Origin: an uncultured Collinsella sp.
GTDB lineage: Bacteria > Actinomycetota > Coriobacteriia > Coriobacteriales > Coriobacteriaceae
Length of the DNA: 64,000 nt
Direction: 5' to 3'
Assembly: GCA_934654795.1 (NCBI GenBank)
Contig: CAKUGT010000001.1
Location: 62,001 to 126,000, forward strand
This document shows, piece after piece, positions 16,437 to 23,931 of the stretch. Each line of letters starts with the position of its first letter. The first letter of the stretch is position 1. The notes below the pieces were generated by a model. That model worked only from the letters and a program-made list of their open reading frames with translations, searched no databases and was not told the origin of the DNA. The translations under genes and the position numbers were made by a program.

Positions 16437-16483
16437 ATGTGACAAAGGGACAGTCCCTTTGTCACATGCCGGCAAAGCCTGTC
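16437..16483. repeat. Right direct repeat of island: R1 palindrome plus trmL 3' end
   Basis: TGTGACAAAGGGACAGTCCC followed by TTTGTCACA is R1 copy 5, and its right arm contains the trmL stop codon (TCA at 16462-16464 on this strand). The next 19 bases are the last trmL codons. The segment is the right partner of 12584-12630. Confidence 0.75.
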
Positions 16484-17061
16484 TGGCGCAAGGCCTCGTA
16501 GAGGACGATGGCGGCGCTGTTGGAGAGATTGAGCGCGCTGATGCGGTAGTCGTCGGGATTGACGAAGTTGCCGCAGATGTCCTGCTGCAGGATGGCCTCG
16601 TGGCTGTCCTCGGTATGTCCGAGCGACTCCTCATGGGCCTCCCAGGCATCGGCGTTGTCGAGTGAGTCGCAATCGCGCAGCATGGGGATGCGCTCGCAGC
16701 GCTCGGGCGCCGCGGCAAGCAGTGGCTCGGGAATGCCCGAGCTCTCGCTGCCAAAAACCAAGAAGTCGCCGTCGCGGTAGGCACTCTGCGCATAGGTGCG
16801 ACGAGCCTTTTTGGTCAGTAGGTGCAGGCGCTCGTCGGCGGGGGAGAGCCCGTTGCGGGCAAGGAAGTCCTCCCAGCCGGCATACGTCGTCACGTCCAAG
16901 TTTTGCCAGTAGCCTAGGCCGGCACGACGCACCGTCTTGTCGTCGAGCGAAAAGCCCAGCGGCTCCACCAGATGCAGGCGGGCGCCGGTGACCACGCAGG
17001 TGCGGCCGATGTTGCCCGTATTGGCGGGAATCTCGGGCGCATACAGCACGATATTGAACAT
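16462..17061 (-). CDS. trmL: tRNA (cytidine(34)-2'-O)-methyltransferase TrmL with an insertion
   Basis: The 199-residue protein starts MFNIVLYAPEIPANTGNIGR, the TrmL/SPOUT opening, and keeps LVFGSESSGIPE (motif 2) and LNLSNSAAIVLYEALRQ (motif 3) of the trefoil knot. TrmL methylates the wobble ribose of tRNA-Leu. Usual length is about 155-160; here about 45 residues (positions 129-175) are inserted between IPM and LNLSN in the knot. The start at 17061 follows AAGGAGATTC; the frame is open upstream to 17109 but that region is a palindrome. The last codons overlap the right repeat of the island. Confidence 0.87.
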   Translation of the reverse strand: MFNIVLYAPEIPANTGNIGRTCVVTGARLHLVEPLGFSLDDKTVRRAGLGYWQNLDVTTYAGWEDFLARNGLSPADERLHLLTKKARRTYAQSAYRDGDFLVFGSESSGIPEPLLAAAPERCERIPMLRDCDSLDNADAWEAHEESLGHTEDSHEAILQQDICGNFVNPDDYRISALNLSNSAAIVLYEALRQTGFAGM

Positions 17062-17085
17062 GAATCTCCTTGACTCGGAACGAAA

Positions 17086-17123
17086 AACCACCACGAAGGG
17101 GACAGGCACCTTCGTGGTGGTTT
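17086..17123. repeat. R3 palindromic element
   Basis: AACCACCACGAAGG and CCTTCGTGGTGGTT are a perfect inverted repeat around GGACAGGCA. It shares the GGGGACAG core with R1 and R2 but has a different stem. It sits between the trmL start and the end of the CobW gene. Confidence 0.8.
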
Positions 17124-17163
17124 GGCGGTTGCATAACGGGCGGAAGGGTCCGCCTCGATAAAC

Positions 17164-18294
17164 CTAGGCGCGGTGCCAGTCGGTCAGGCAGGCATCGAGG
17201 GCGGCGATGAGTGCATCCTTGTCCATGTGACGGCCGATGATGCACAGGCTCGTCATGCGGTCGCCCGTCTCGTCGTCCCAAATCTGCATGATCTCGGGGC
17301 TCTCGTCGATGATCTTCTGCTTCTCGCCCTCGGGCGCGGAGTCGACGAACAGACCGTTCTCCATCAGGCGCATCTGGTGACCGGCCTGCTCAAACATGTA
17401 GCACATGTCCGGATCGCCAGTCTGCCACAGCGGGCCCTTGACGCGGATGACCTCGTCGGGCCAATCCTGCTCAACAAAGTCGGTGAACCTCTGCAGGTCA
17501 AACGGCTTGCGGCGCGAGTACACAAAGGTCTCGATGTCGTACTCAAGCACCTCGGGGTCGTCATGCTCCTCGGGGTGCTCCATGGCCTCGATCCAGGCGG
17601 CGGAGTTGTAGGCGCGCATAAAATCGAAACGGTCGGTGTCGAGCAACTCCTCCATGGGGACCTCGCCGTTTTGAGCCTCGACGATCACGGCATCCTTCTG
17701 CAGGCTGCGCACGATGGCCTTGAGCTCGGCGATCTGCTCGGGCGTGACAGTATCGGTCTTGTTGAGGATCAGCGTGGAGCAAAACTCGATCTGCTGGATG
17801 AGCAGGCTCTCGATGTCGTCCTCGTCAATGTCCTCGGCGAGCAGGTCACGGCCGCCATTGAACTCGTCATACATGCGGGCGCAGTCGACTACGGCAACGA
17901 TGTTGTCGAGCGCGAGCTTGGGCTCGCCGCCCACCTTGGCCTCGTCACAGAAGCTCGAGATGGTGTAGGCGATGGGGATAGGCTCGCAGATGCCCGAGGC
18001 CTCGATGATGATGTAGTCGAAGTTGCCCGAATCGGCGATACCCTGCAGCTGGTTGGCGAGGTCCTCCGAAAGGGTGCAGCAGATGCAGCCATTGGTAAGG
18101 GGGATGAGGTCGTCGGTCTCGGAAAGGCCGCCGTCGGCGATAAGGTTGGCGTCGACGTTGATCTCGCCGATATCGTTGACGATGACGGCGGCGCGGATGC
18201 CGCCGTCGTTGGCGAGGATGTGGTTGAGCAGCGTGGTCTTGCCGGCACCGAGGTATCCGGTAAGCATAATGATCTTCACGGGTTTGTTGGGCAT
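17164..18294 (-). CDS. CobW/P47K-family GTPase (metal chaperone type)
   Basis: The 376-residue protein has the G3E GTPase motifs: Walker A GYLGAGKTTLLNHIL, the zinc-binding NGCICCTLSEDLA (CxCC), EASGICEP, and NKTD for guanine. The C-terminal CobW_C domain (YSRRKPFDLQRFTDF) is complete. Family members deliver zinc or other metals to client enzymes, but the client is not evident here. The start at 18294 follows AAGGAGGGCAC; an ATG at 18315 overlaps that site. It stands downstream of no obvious operon partner. The metal specificity cannot be deduced. Confidence 0.88.
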   Translation of the reverse strand: MPNKPVKIIMLTGYLGAGKTTLLNHILANDGGIRAAVIVNDIGEINVDANLIADGGLSETDDLIPLTNGCICCTLSEDLANQLQGIADSGNFDYIIIEASGICEPIPIAYTISSFCDEAKVGGEPKLALDNIVAVVDCARMYDEFNGGRDLLAEDIDEDDIESLLIQQIEFCSTLILNKTDTVTPEQIAELKAIVRSLQKDAVIVEAQNGEVPMEELLDTDRFDFMRAYNSAAWIEAMEHPEEHDDPEVLEYDIETFVYSRRKPFDLQRFTDFVEQDWPDEVIRVKGPLWQTGDPDMCYMFEQAGHQMRLMENGLFVDSAPEGEKQKIIDESPEIMQIWDDETGDRMTSLCIIGRHMDKDALIAALDACLTDWHRA

Positions 18295-18380
18295 GTGCCC
18301 TCCTTTGTTAGACATGGCTTACAGTTGAATCATATGCCAAACGCTCGCTCTTATACCCACGAGCCGGCAAATAACACAGG

Positions 18381-18722
18381 CTACTCCCAGGCTCCCCATA
18401 CATCGGGGCAATAGCCGACGGTCGCCTTTTTGCCGTTGCGCACGATGGGCTCGGCTAGCACCTGCTGATTCTCGAGCAGCTTGTCGAAGCGCTGGCTGGG
18501 CGTGAGGTGCTGGATGAGCGCGAGCGTCTCCTCGTCTTTGGCCTTGGGGTTGAGCAGCTTGTCGATGCCGCCAACCGCCTGTATGACACTCGTGAGCTCG
18601 CCCTTGCTCATCTCCTTTTCCTTAAGGTCGATAAACTGCACCTTAATACGGCGCTCCTTAAAGAAGCGCTGAGCCTTCTTGGTGTCGAAGGACTTCTTCG
18701 TACCGAATATCTGCACGTTCAT
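18381..18722 (-). CDS. ArsC/Spx-like thioredoxin-fold protein lacking the N-terminal cysteine
   Basis: The 113-residue protein (MNVQIFGTKKSFDTKKAQRF) fits the ArsC/YffB/Spx family in size and pattern, with RRIKVQFIDLKEKEMSKGEL and the C-terminal PIVRNGKKATVGY block carrying the conserved arginine region. The usual catalytic cysteine in TKKCFDT or similar is serine 11 here. That argues against arsenate reductase chemistry; a binding or regulatory role is more likely. The start has GTGAGG upstream. It is 16 bp downstream of the flavodoxin gene and should be cotranscribed with it. Confidence 0.75.
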   Translation of the reverse strand: MNVQIFGTKKSFDTKKAQRFFKERRIKVQFIDLKEKEMSKGELTSVIQAVGGIDKLLNPKAKDEETLALIQHLTPSQRFDKLLENQQVLAEPIVRNGKKATVGYCPDVWGAWE

Positions 18723-18738
18723 GTATTGCCTCACCGTT

Positions 18739-19362
18739 CTATCGAATGAAGTTGGTGCGCTCGCGATCGGCCTCGGGGGCTTCGATGCCGGCAGCCTTGC
18801 CTGCCTCGATGCAACGCAGGAGCCAGGCCATGTTCTTGCCGATGTTGCGCATGGTAGCTAGACCCTCGGCGTCCTGGGTGGCCTCGCCCGGCGCAGCGCC
18901 AAAGACGTTGTTCCAGTACGTGGAGGCGACCACGGGCATCTGGTTGATGGTGAAGTACTTGTTGAGCACATCAAAGGTGGTCGACGTGCCACCACGACGG
19001 GCAACGGCGACGGCAGCGCCCGGCTTGTGCGCGAAGGCCTTGCCGCCGGCATAGAATGCGCGGTCAAGGGCCGAAAGAATGCGACCGCTGGGATGCGCGT
19101 AGTAGACGGGGGAGCCAAAGACAAAGCCGTCTGCCTGCTCGGCGGCGGCAATCAGCTCGTTGACCACGTCGTCATCAAAGACGCAGCGCCCGTCGAGCTT
19201 GCCGCACTGGCTGCAGCCGATGCAGTCGCGAATGGGCTTGGCGCCCAGCTGGAAAACCTCGGTATCGATGCCTTCGGCGTTGAGCTGCTTGGCGACCTCG
19301 GCGAGTGCCGTGGCAGTGTTGCCGTTTGCCTTGGGGCTGCCGTTAACTAAAAGAACCTTCAT
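18739..19362 (-). CDS. Flavodoxin-fold NAD(P)H-dependent oxidoreductase / iron-sulfur flavoprotein type
   Basis: The 207-residue protein opens MKVLLVNGSPKANGNTATAL, the FMN phosphate-binding loop (GSPKxNGNT). CIGCSQCGKLDGRC at about residues 48-61 could bind an iron-sulfur cluster or act as redox thiols. FGSPVYYAHPSGRI is the second flavin loop. Such enzymes reduce quinones, azo or nitro compounds or transfer electrons. An adjacent GTG (19365) precedes the ATG; GGGAG is upstream. It is the first gene of a two-gene unit with the ArsC-like gene. Confidence 0.85.
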   Translation of the reverse strand: MKVLLVNGSPKANGNTATALAEVAKQLNAEGIDTEVFQLGAKPIRDCIGCSQCGKLDGRCVFDDDVVNELIAAAEQADGFVFGSPVYYAHPSGRILSALDRAFYAGGKAFAHKPGAAVAVARRGGTSTTFDVLNKYFTINQMPVVASTYWNNVFGAAPGEATQDAEGLATMRNIGKNMAWLLRCIEAGKAAGIEAPEADRERTNFIR

Positions 19363-19426
19363 CACAATCTCCCTTTGCTTGTCGATGACTTCTGCAGAGG
19401 ATTATCTCACGATGAAGAAGGCAACG

Positions 19427-19466
19427 TGGGGCGCGACAAGGTGGACAACCGCCTCGTCGCGCCCCA
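19427..19466. terminator. Terminator-like hairpin after the diguanylate cyclase gene
   Basis: TGGGGCGCGAC and GTCGCGCCCCA form a perfect 11-bp stem immediately downstream of the stop codon at 19472. No long T-tract is present. Confidence 0.55.
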
Positions 19467-19471
19467 TGGTG

Positions 19472-20998
19472 TTACTTCAGCTTGGTGCCCGGCACCTGCA
19501 CGGCTTCTTCAAGCAACACGTTGAGCTCGGTCAGAATCGAGACGGGCTGGCGGTCGACGTTGTCCAGATGTAGCGTCGCTACGCGGATGGGTGGCTGATA
19601 CTCAAACGAGCCAAAGAGCACGGGGGAGCCCAAGAAGCGCTCAATTTCCTTGGCAATCTCATCAACCTCGTCGGGCCCCAAGTTGTCGTAGAGTGCAACG
19701 AACGTGGTGCCCGTAGAGCGGAACAGGCGGCCCTTGCCGCGTGAGCATTCCACAAGGCAGGCGGCGCTTTCGGCAAGCACTCGATCGCCGGCATCAAACC
19801 CAAAGCGGGCGTTAACGTCACCGACGTCATCGATCTTAATGGCGATAAAGCCCGCCTCGCGTGCCACACGGCGCATCTCGCCGATAGCGTTGAGCAGGGC
19901 GTGCACATCGCCCAGGCCGGTCACGGAATCGGTTGTGTCCGCGAGGCTTCTGTTGATGATAGTTCCGACGTACATGTTCGGCTCGGTGTCGGTGCCATCT
20001 AAACGGTAGCCCGTGCAGTCGCAGAGCACGTACTTTCCGCTGGCGTCCATCACGCGGTACTGCATGTAGTGGAAGTGCCACTCGCCGTTCAGGATCATAT
20101 TGAGCTCGGAGCGTACGTTGTCACGTTCTTCGGGGTGAACGCGAGCGAGCCATATGTCGACCGAGTTGTAGGGGTGCTGCGAGGGCAGGTCGAAATCGCG
20201 CATGGCGTTAACGGACCACTGCGATTCACCCGTGTCGAGGTTGAGGATAAAGGGGTAACGTGTGTCAGACGACATGCAGAGCGCCTGAAACACGCGGTCG
20301 TTGCAGGGTGTATATTCGGTTGCGATGCTCGGCGCAGCAGTGTTACCCGGTTGCTGGATGCGATGCATGAGCTTGTAGCGATACATCTTGCGATCGGCAT
20401 CCATTGTCATTTGGCGACGTGTGTCGCCAGCAAGCGGGTCAACGCTCGAACAGCCAAAGCTGAAGCTGGCGATCATGGGCGCCTTACCGTCCGAAGTTGC
20501 CTCGATTAGATCGGCGCGCACCCGCTCCAGGCGTTGCTCGAGCTCCGTCTCGCTCGCATTGGCGGAGACGAGCACGAACTCGTCTCCGCCAATGCGAAAC
20601 AACAGCTCGTCGTGCTCCATGGTTTCGGAGAGTGAGCGGCAGATGCGCAGAATATAGCGGTTGCCTTCGGCATGGCCGAATATATCGTTGCAGTGTTTAA
20701 GGTGATCGATGTCAATATAGGCGCAGGTGAAGGGGTCGCCTTTGCGCCAGAGTCGGTCGGCGTGACGGTCAAGTCCGTCGCGGTTGCCCAGATTGGTGAG
20801 CGGGTCGATATAGGCACTGCGTTCGAGCAGCTGGCGCTCTTGTTGCAGGATGGCGTGGGTCTTTTGCAGTTGCTCGCCAAGGCCGCGCAGCTCTGCGGGC
20901 AGTGCTGCGACGTCGAGCTCGGCGGTCGAGACCCCATTCGCAAGTCGCTGAAGGTAGGCGACAATCGATTGCTCGCCCAGGCGATACGACTCGTTCAT
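19472..20998 (-). CDS. GGDEF-PAS-degenerate GGDEF protein (putative diguanylate cyclase)
   Basis: The 508-residue protein is cytosolic, with no membrane segment. A short coiled-coil leads to a GGDEF domain with intact RIGGDEF at 135-141. A PAS-like region follows (WLARVHPEERDNVRSELNMI, then YMQYRVMDASGKYVLCDCTG). Last is a second GGDEF-like domain lacking the signature (FRSTGTTFVALYDN). No RxxD inhibitory site is visible before GGDEF. It should make c-di-GMP in response to a signal bound by the PAS part. The ATG at 20998 follows AAGGAGGTTATTCATC. It shares architecture with the next two genes. Confidence 0.88.
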   Translation of the reverse strand: MNESYRLGEQSIVAYLQRLANGVSTAELDVAALPAELRGLGEQLQKTHAILQQERQLLERSAYIDPLTNLGNRDGLDRHADRLWRKGDPFTCAYIDIDHLKHCNDIFGHAEGNRYILRICRSLSETMEHDELLFRIGGDEFVLVSANASETELEQRLERVRADLIEATSDGKAPMIASFSFGCSSVDPLAGDTRRQMTMDADRKMYRYKLMHRIQQPGNTAAPSIATEYTPCNDRVFQALCMSSDTRYPFILNLDTGESQWSVNAMRDFDLPSQHPYNSVDIWLARVHPEERDNVRSELNMILNGEWHFHYMQYRVMDASGKYVLCDCTGYRLDGTDTEPNMYVGTIINRSLADTTDSVTGLGDVHALLNAIGEMRRVAREAGFIAIKIDDVGDVNARFGFDAGDRVLAESAACLVECSRGKGRLFRSTGTTFVALYDNLGPDEVDEIAKEIERFLGSPVLFGSFEYQPPIRVATLHLDNVDRQPVSILTELNVLLEEAVQVPGTKLK

Positions 20999-21125
20999 GA
21001 TGAATAACCTCCTTGGGCGAAATAATGGTCTGTATGATATCCCCAAATCGATGAGGATTGAGGATATAAGTTAGCCGAAGGGGACAAATATGTCCTCCAA
21101 CGGCATTGCATTACGCGTGTATGCA

Positions 21126-23843
21126 TCAATCGGTGACCTTGCCATCGAGCAGCGCCTCAAACTCTGCCGCCGGCATGGGGCGGTAGTAGAGAAAGCCTTG
21201 CGCATAGCGGGCGCCCATCTGGCGCAGCAGCTTTGCCTGACCTTCCGTCTCGATGCCTTCGATCACAACGGGCAGATGGAGCGACTGCGCCATCCCCAGC
21301 ATCGATGACACGATCTGCGTGCTGCGTTCGTCGGCTTTTCCGGCGGGCACAAACGTGCGGTCGAGTTTAATGACGTCGACGTTGACGCTTTTGAGCATGG
21401 CGAGTGTGGATTGACCGGTGCCAAAGTCGTCCATGTAGGTCGAGAACCCTCGGTTGTGCAGCTCGGCCGTCAGCCTGTCCACGGCCTCGGACTCTCCGGT
21501 ATAGGCGGTCTCGGTAATCTCGATGCGCATGAGTTCGGGCGGCAGGTTGTACTGGTCGGCGAGCGACCCCATATGTTCGGCGACATCACAGGCAAGGATA
21601 TCCACGCGCGATACGTTGAGCGAAATCGGAACTACGGGAAGCCCCTGGTCGAGGCGCGTCCGCAGCCACGAGGCAACACCCTGCCATATGTACTTGTCGA
21701 GCGTCACCACAAAGCCGCTTTCCTCAAGCGCGGGGATAAAGGTCGCAGGCGGAATGAGGGAGCCGTCCTTGTCGATCCAGCGCGTGAGTGCCTCGGCGCC
21801 GATGATCTCGCCGGTTTCCATGTCGACCTGAGGCTGCAGATAGTAGGTGATGCGCTCGTTGGAGAGGGCGTACTGGAACTCGGTCAGCGTATGGTGAAAT
21901 GCGACCTCGTGCTTGTAGTCCTCGGGGCTAAAGACGGCGATGCGATCCTTAAAGTCCTTTTTGGCGCGTCGGTTGGCAAACATGGCCTTTGCCTGCGCGT
22001 CGATGGTGATTTCCTCGTGGGGGTTGATGGGGTAGACGCCCATGGACGGCCAAAAGCCCACGCCGTCATCGTGCTTGGCCACGGCTTCGCGCACGCGAGC
22101 ATAAATACGATGCACGGTATCGTGCTCAAAGGGGGCGAGTATGCAAAAATCGTCCTGGCCCCAATAGCCTGCGACACCCTTGCCTGTATTCTCGATATCT
22201 TTGAGCACCGTGCCCACATCGGCGAGCACACGGTCGCCTTCGGCCTGGCCATGCCACTCATTGAACAAGCGCATATGCCCCATGTCGACGGTGGCAATGC
22301 ACCAAGAGCCGCCGTTCACCGTGGTCAAAAACTCGTTGGCGCGCCGCATAAACTCACTGGGGCGGTAGAGGCCGGTGAGCGGGTCAATGCGCTCGGCAAC
22401 AGCGCCCTTGCGGTCGATTTCGGGTATGGAGAGGCTCTTGTTCTGAAACGGCCCGTTGATGGCGCGTAATCGACGATCGAGTTCGTCCAAGACGGCCGGT
22501 GCTTGGTTGACCAGGCGTTCGTAATAGACGGGAACAACCAGGCAGGTAGGGGTAATGGTATCGTCGGCAATTTGGACGGGGGCCGAGATGACGCGCTCCA
22601 AATCGCGTGCGAGGCAATCGAAGGCGTCGCGGTCCAGACCATCGGTAAGTACGACAAACTGTACGCTGCGCGAGCGGAACACACGGCTTCTGCCGCGGGT
22701 GAGCGAGAGCATACGACCGGCATATTCGGAGAGCATAGCGTCAACGGCGTCAGCCCCATAGTGCTCATTGAGCTGCGTCGTACCGCGAACGCGCACGGCG
22801 ATCAGGCCCGTCTGATGGTTATCGCGACGGCAGCCGTCGATGGCGTTGACCAGCATGCGTTGGGTGCCGAGTCCCGTGGCGGGATCGACCGTTTCAACGA
22901 GGGAGTGGTTAACGAGTTCGCCGACATAAAGCGAGGGCGTATTTCCGTTTCCGTCGATGCGATAGCCCCGAACGCGACAAAGCACGTAATCGCCTTCGGC
23001 GTTGCGTACGCGATATTGCATAACGCGATAGCGTTTAGAGCCATAAAAGACCTGGTAGATGTCTTGGGTATATGCTTCGAGGTCATCGGGGTGCACGCGT
23101 GTCTTCCAGTAATTGCGGCAGTCATCGATGTGCTCCGAGGGAAGCCCAAAATCGCGCAGCGCTCCCTGCGACCAGAGCGTGCGGTTCTTATCAAGGTTTT
23201 CGATAAAGAAGTAGCGTCCCTCATCGAGCATCGAGAAGGCGTCAAAAACGCGGTCATTAATCTCAAAGTCATCTGCGTGGACTTGACTGATGTTGCGGCG
23301 ATCGAGATGTATGGCATTGCGCAGCTTGTAGTCATACATGCGATGGTCGGCGTCCTTCGTCATGCGGTTTTGGGTTTCGCCCAGTTTGGGATTGGCATGC
23401 GACACGCCATAGCTAAACGAATGGGGCATCTCGGCGTCGTTGTTTTTGAGGAGCACCGAGCGGCAATGCTCCAGGCGCTCGGCAAGGTCATCCTCGGTCG
23501 AGATGGTGGAGAGCACGGCAAACTCGTCGCCACCCAGGCGAAACGCCGCTTCGCCAACCTTGATGTAGAGCTTAAGGTACAGGCTCACCTGAATGATGTA
23601 GCGGTTACCCTCGTCGTGCCCAAAGACATCGTTGCAGTGCTTAAGGTTATCGATATCGATAAACGCCATGGTGACCGGTGTGCCCTGCCCCCAGATCTCT
23701 TCGAGAGACTTGGTAAAACCGCCGCGGTTGCCAAGACCGGTGAGCTGGTCGGTAAAAGCGGTCTTGATCAGGTCTTCCTGGCGATCAAGCAGGTCTTGAA
23801 TGGTTTTTTCGAGCGTCTTGGTGTAGGTGTTGGCGCTATCCAT
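21126..23843 (-). CDS. GGDEF-PAS-GGDEF*-GGDEF*-EAL bifunctional c-di-GMP protein, paralogue A
   Basis: The 905-residue protein begins with a short coiled-coil and a GGDEF domain with RLGGDEF at 102-108. A PAS-like region (TRVHPDDLEAYTQDIYQVFY) and a degenerate GGDEF follow. A third GGDEF-like domain has GQDDF in place of GGDEF. The C-terminal EAL domain retains GAEALTRW, ITETAYT, MDDFGTG, IKLDRTF and IEGIETEGQ, so phosphodiesterase activity is plausible. No transmembrane helix is visible. It is colinear with the neighbouring paralogues, and gaps of 80-130 bp separate them. Whether synthesis or breakdown dominates cannot be predicted. Confidence 0.88.
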   Translation of the reverse strand: MDSANTYTKTLEKTIQDLLDRQEDLIKTAFTDQLTGLGNRGGFTKSLEEIWGQGTPVTMAFIDIDNLKHCNDVFGHDEGNRYIIQVSLYLKLYIKVGEAAFRLGGDEFAVLSTISTEDDLAERLEHCRSVLLKNNDAEMPHSFSYGVSHANPKLGETQNRMTKDADHRMYDYKLRNAIHLDRRNISQVHADDFEINDRVFDAFSMLDEGRYFFIENLDKNRTLWSQGALRDFGLPSEHIDDCRNYWKTRVHPDDLEAYTQDIYQVFYGSKRYRVMQYRVRNAEGDYVLCRVRGYRIDGNGNTPSLYVGELVNHSLVETVDPATGLGTQRMLVNAIDGCRRDNHQTGLIAVRVRGTTQLNEHYGADAVDAMLSEYAGRMLSLTRGRSRVFRSRSVQFVVLTDGLDRDAFDCLARDLERVISAPVQIADDTITPTCLVVPVYYERLVNQAPAVLDELDRRLRAINGPFQNKSLSIPEIDRKGAVAERIDPLTGLYRPSEFMRRANEFLTTVNGGSWCIATVDMGHMRLFNEWHGQAEGDRVLADVGTVLKDIENTGKGVAGYWGQDDFCILAPFEHDTVHRIYARVREAVAKHDDGVGFWPSMGVYPINPHEEITIDAQAKAMFANRRAKKDFKDRIAVFSPEDYKHEVAFHHTLTEFQYALSNERITYYLQPQVDMETGEIIGAEALTRWIDKDGSLIPPATFIPALEESGFVVTLDKYIWQGVASWLRTRLDQGLPVVPISLNVSRVDILACDVAEHMGSLADQYNLPPELMRIEITETAYTGESEAVDRLTAELHNRGFSTYMDDFGTGQSTLAMLKSVNVDVIKLDRTFVPAGKADERSTQIVSSMLGMAQSLHLPVVIEGIETEGQAKLLRQMGARYAQGFLYYRPMPAAEFEALLDGKVTD

Positions 23844-23931
23844 GTTTATGCCGCTTTCTTGGGTCGAGGCGATGCGGCGCGCGGGGCGCGCGGCGTGTTA
23901 AAGGTGGGGTTTCCGCCGTTAGCGAGTGGCG

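Larger units (their letters stand above)
12584..16483. mobile_element. Putative small genomic island between direct repeats
   Basis: The segment lies between a 47-bp imperfect direct repeat (12584-12630 and 16437-16483) that spans an R1 palindrome and the trmL 3' end. It holds a small serine recombinase and three genes with visibly AT-richer sequence than the flanks. Without it, the UvrA-like gene and trmL would be simple convergent neighbours separated by one R1 palindrome. This is the pattern of insertion at a gene end with target or attachment-site duplication. The recombinase is a short resolvase type, not a large serine integrase, so the mechanism is open. Confidence 0.55.

Noticed and set aside
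8211-16466. CRISPR array from repeated GTGACAAAGGG segments
   Set aside because: Copies are palindromic, far apart, located at gene ends and lack regular spacers. No cas genes are present.
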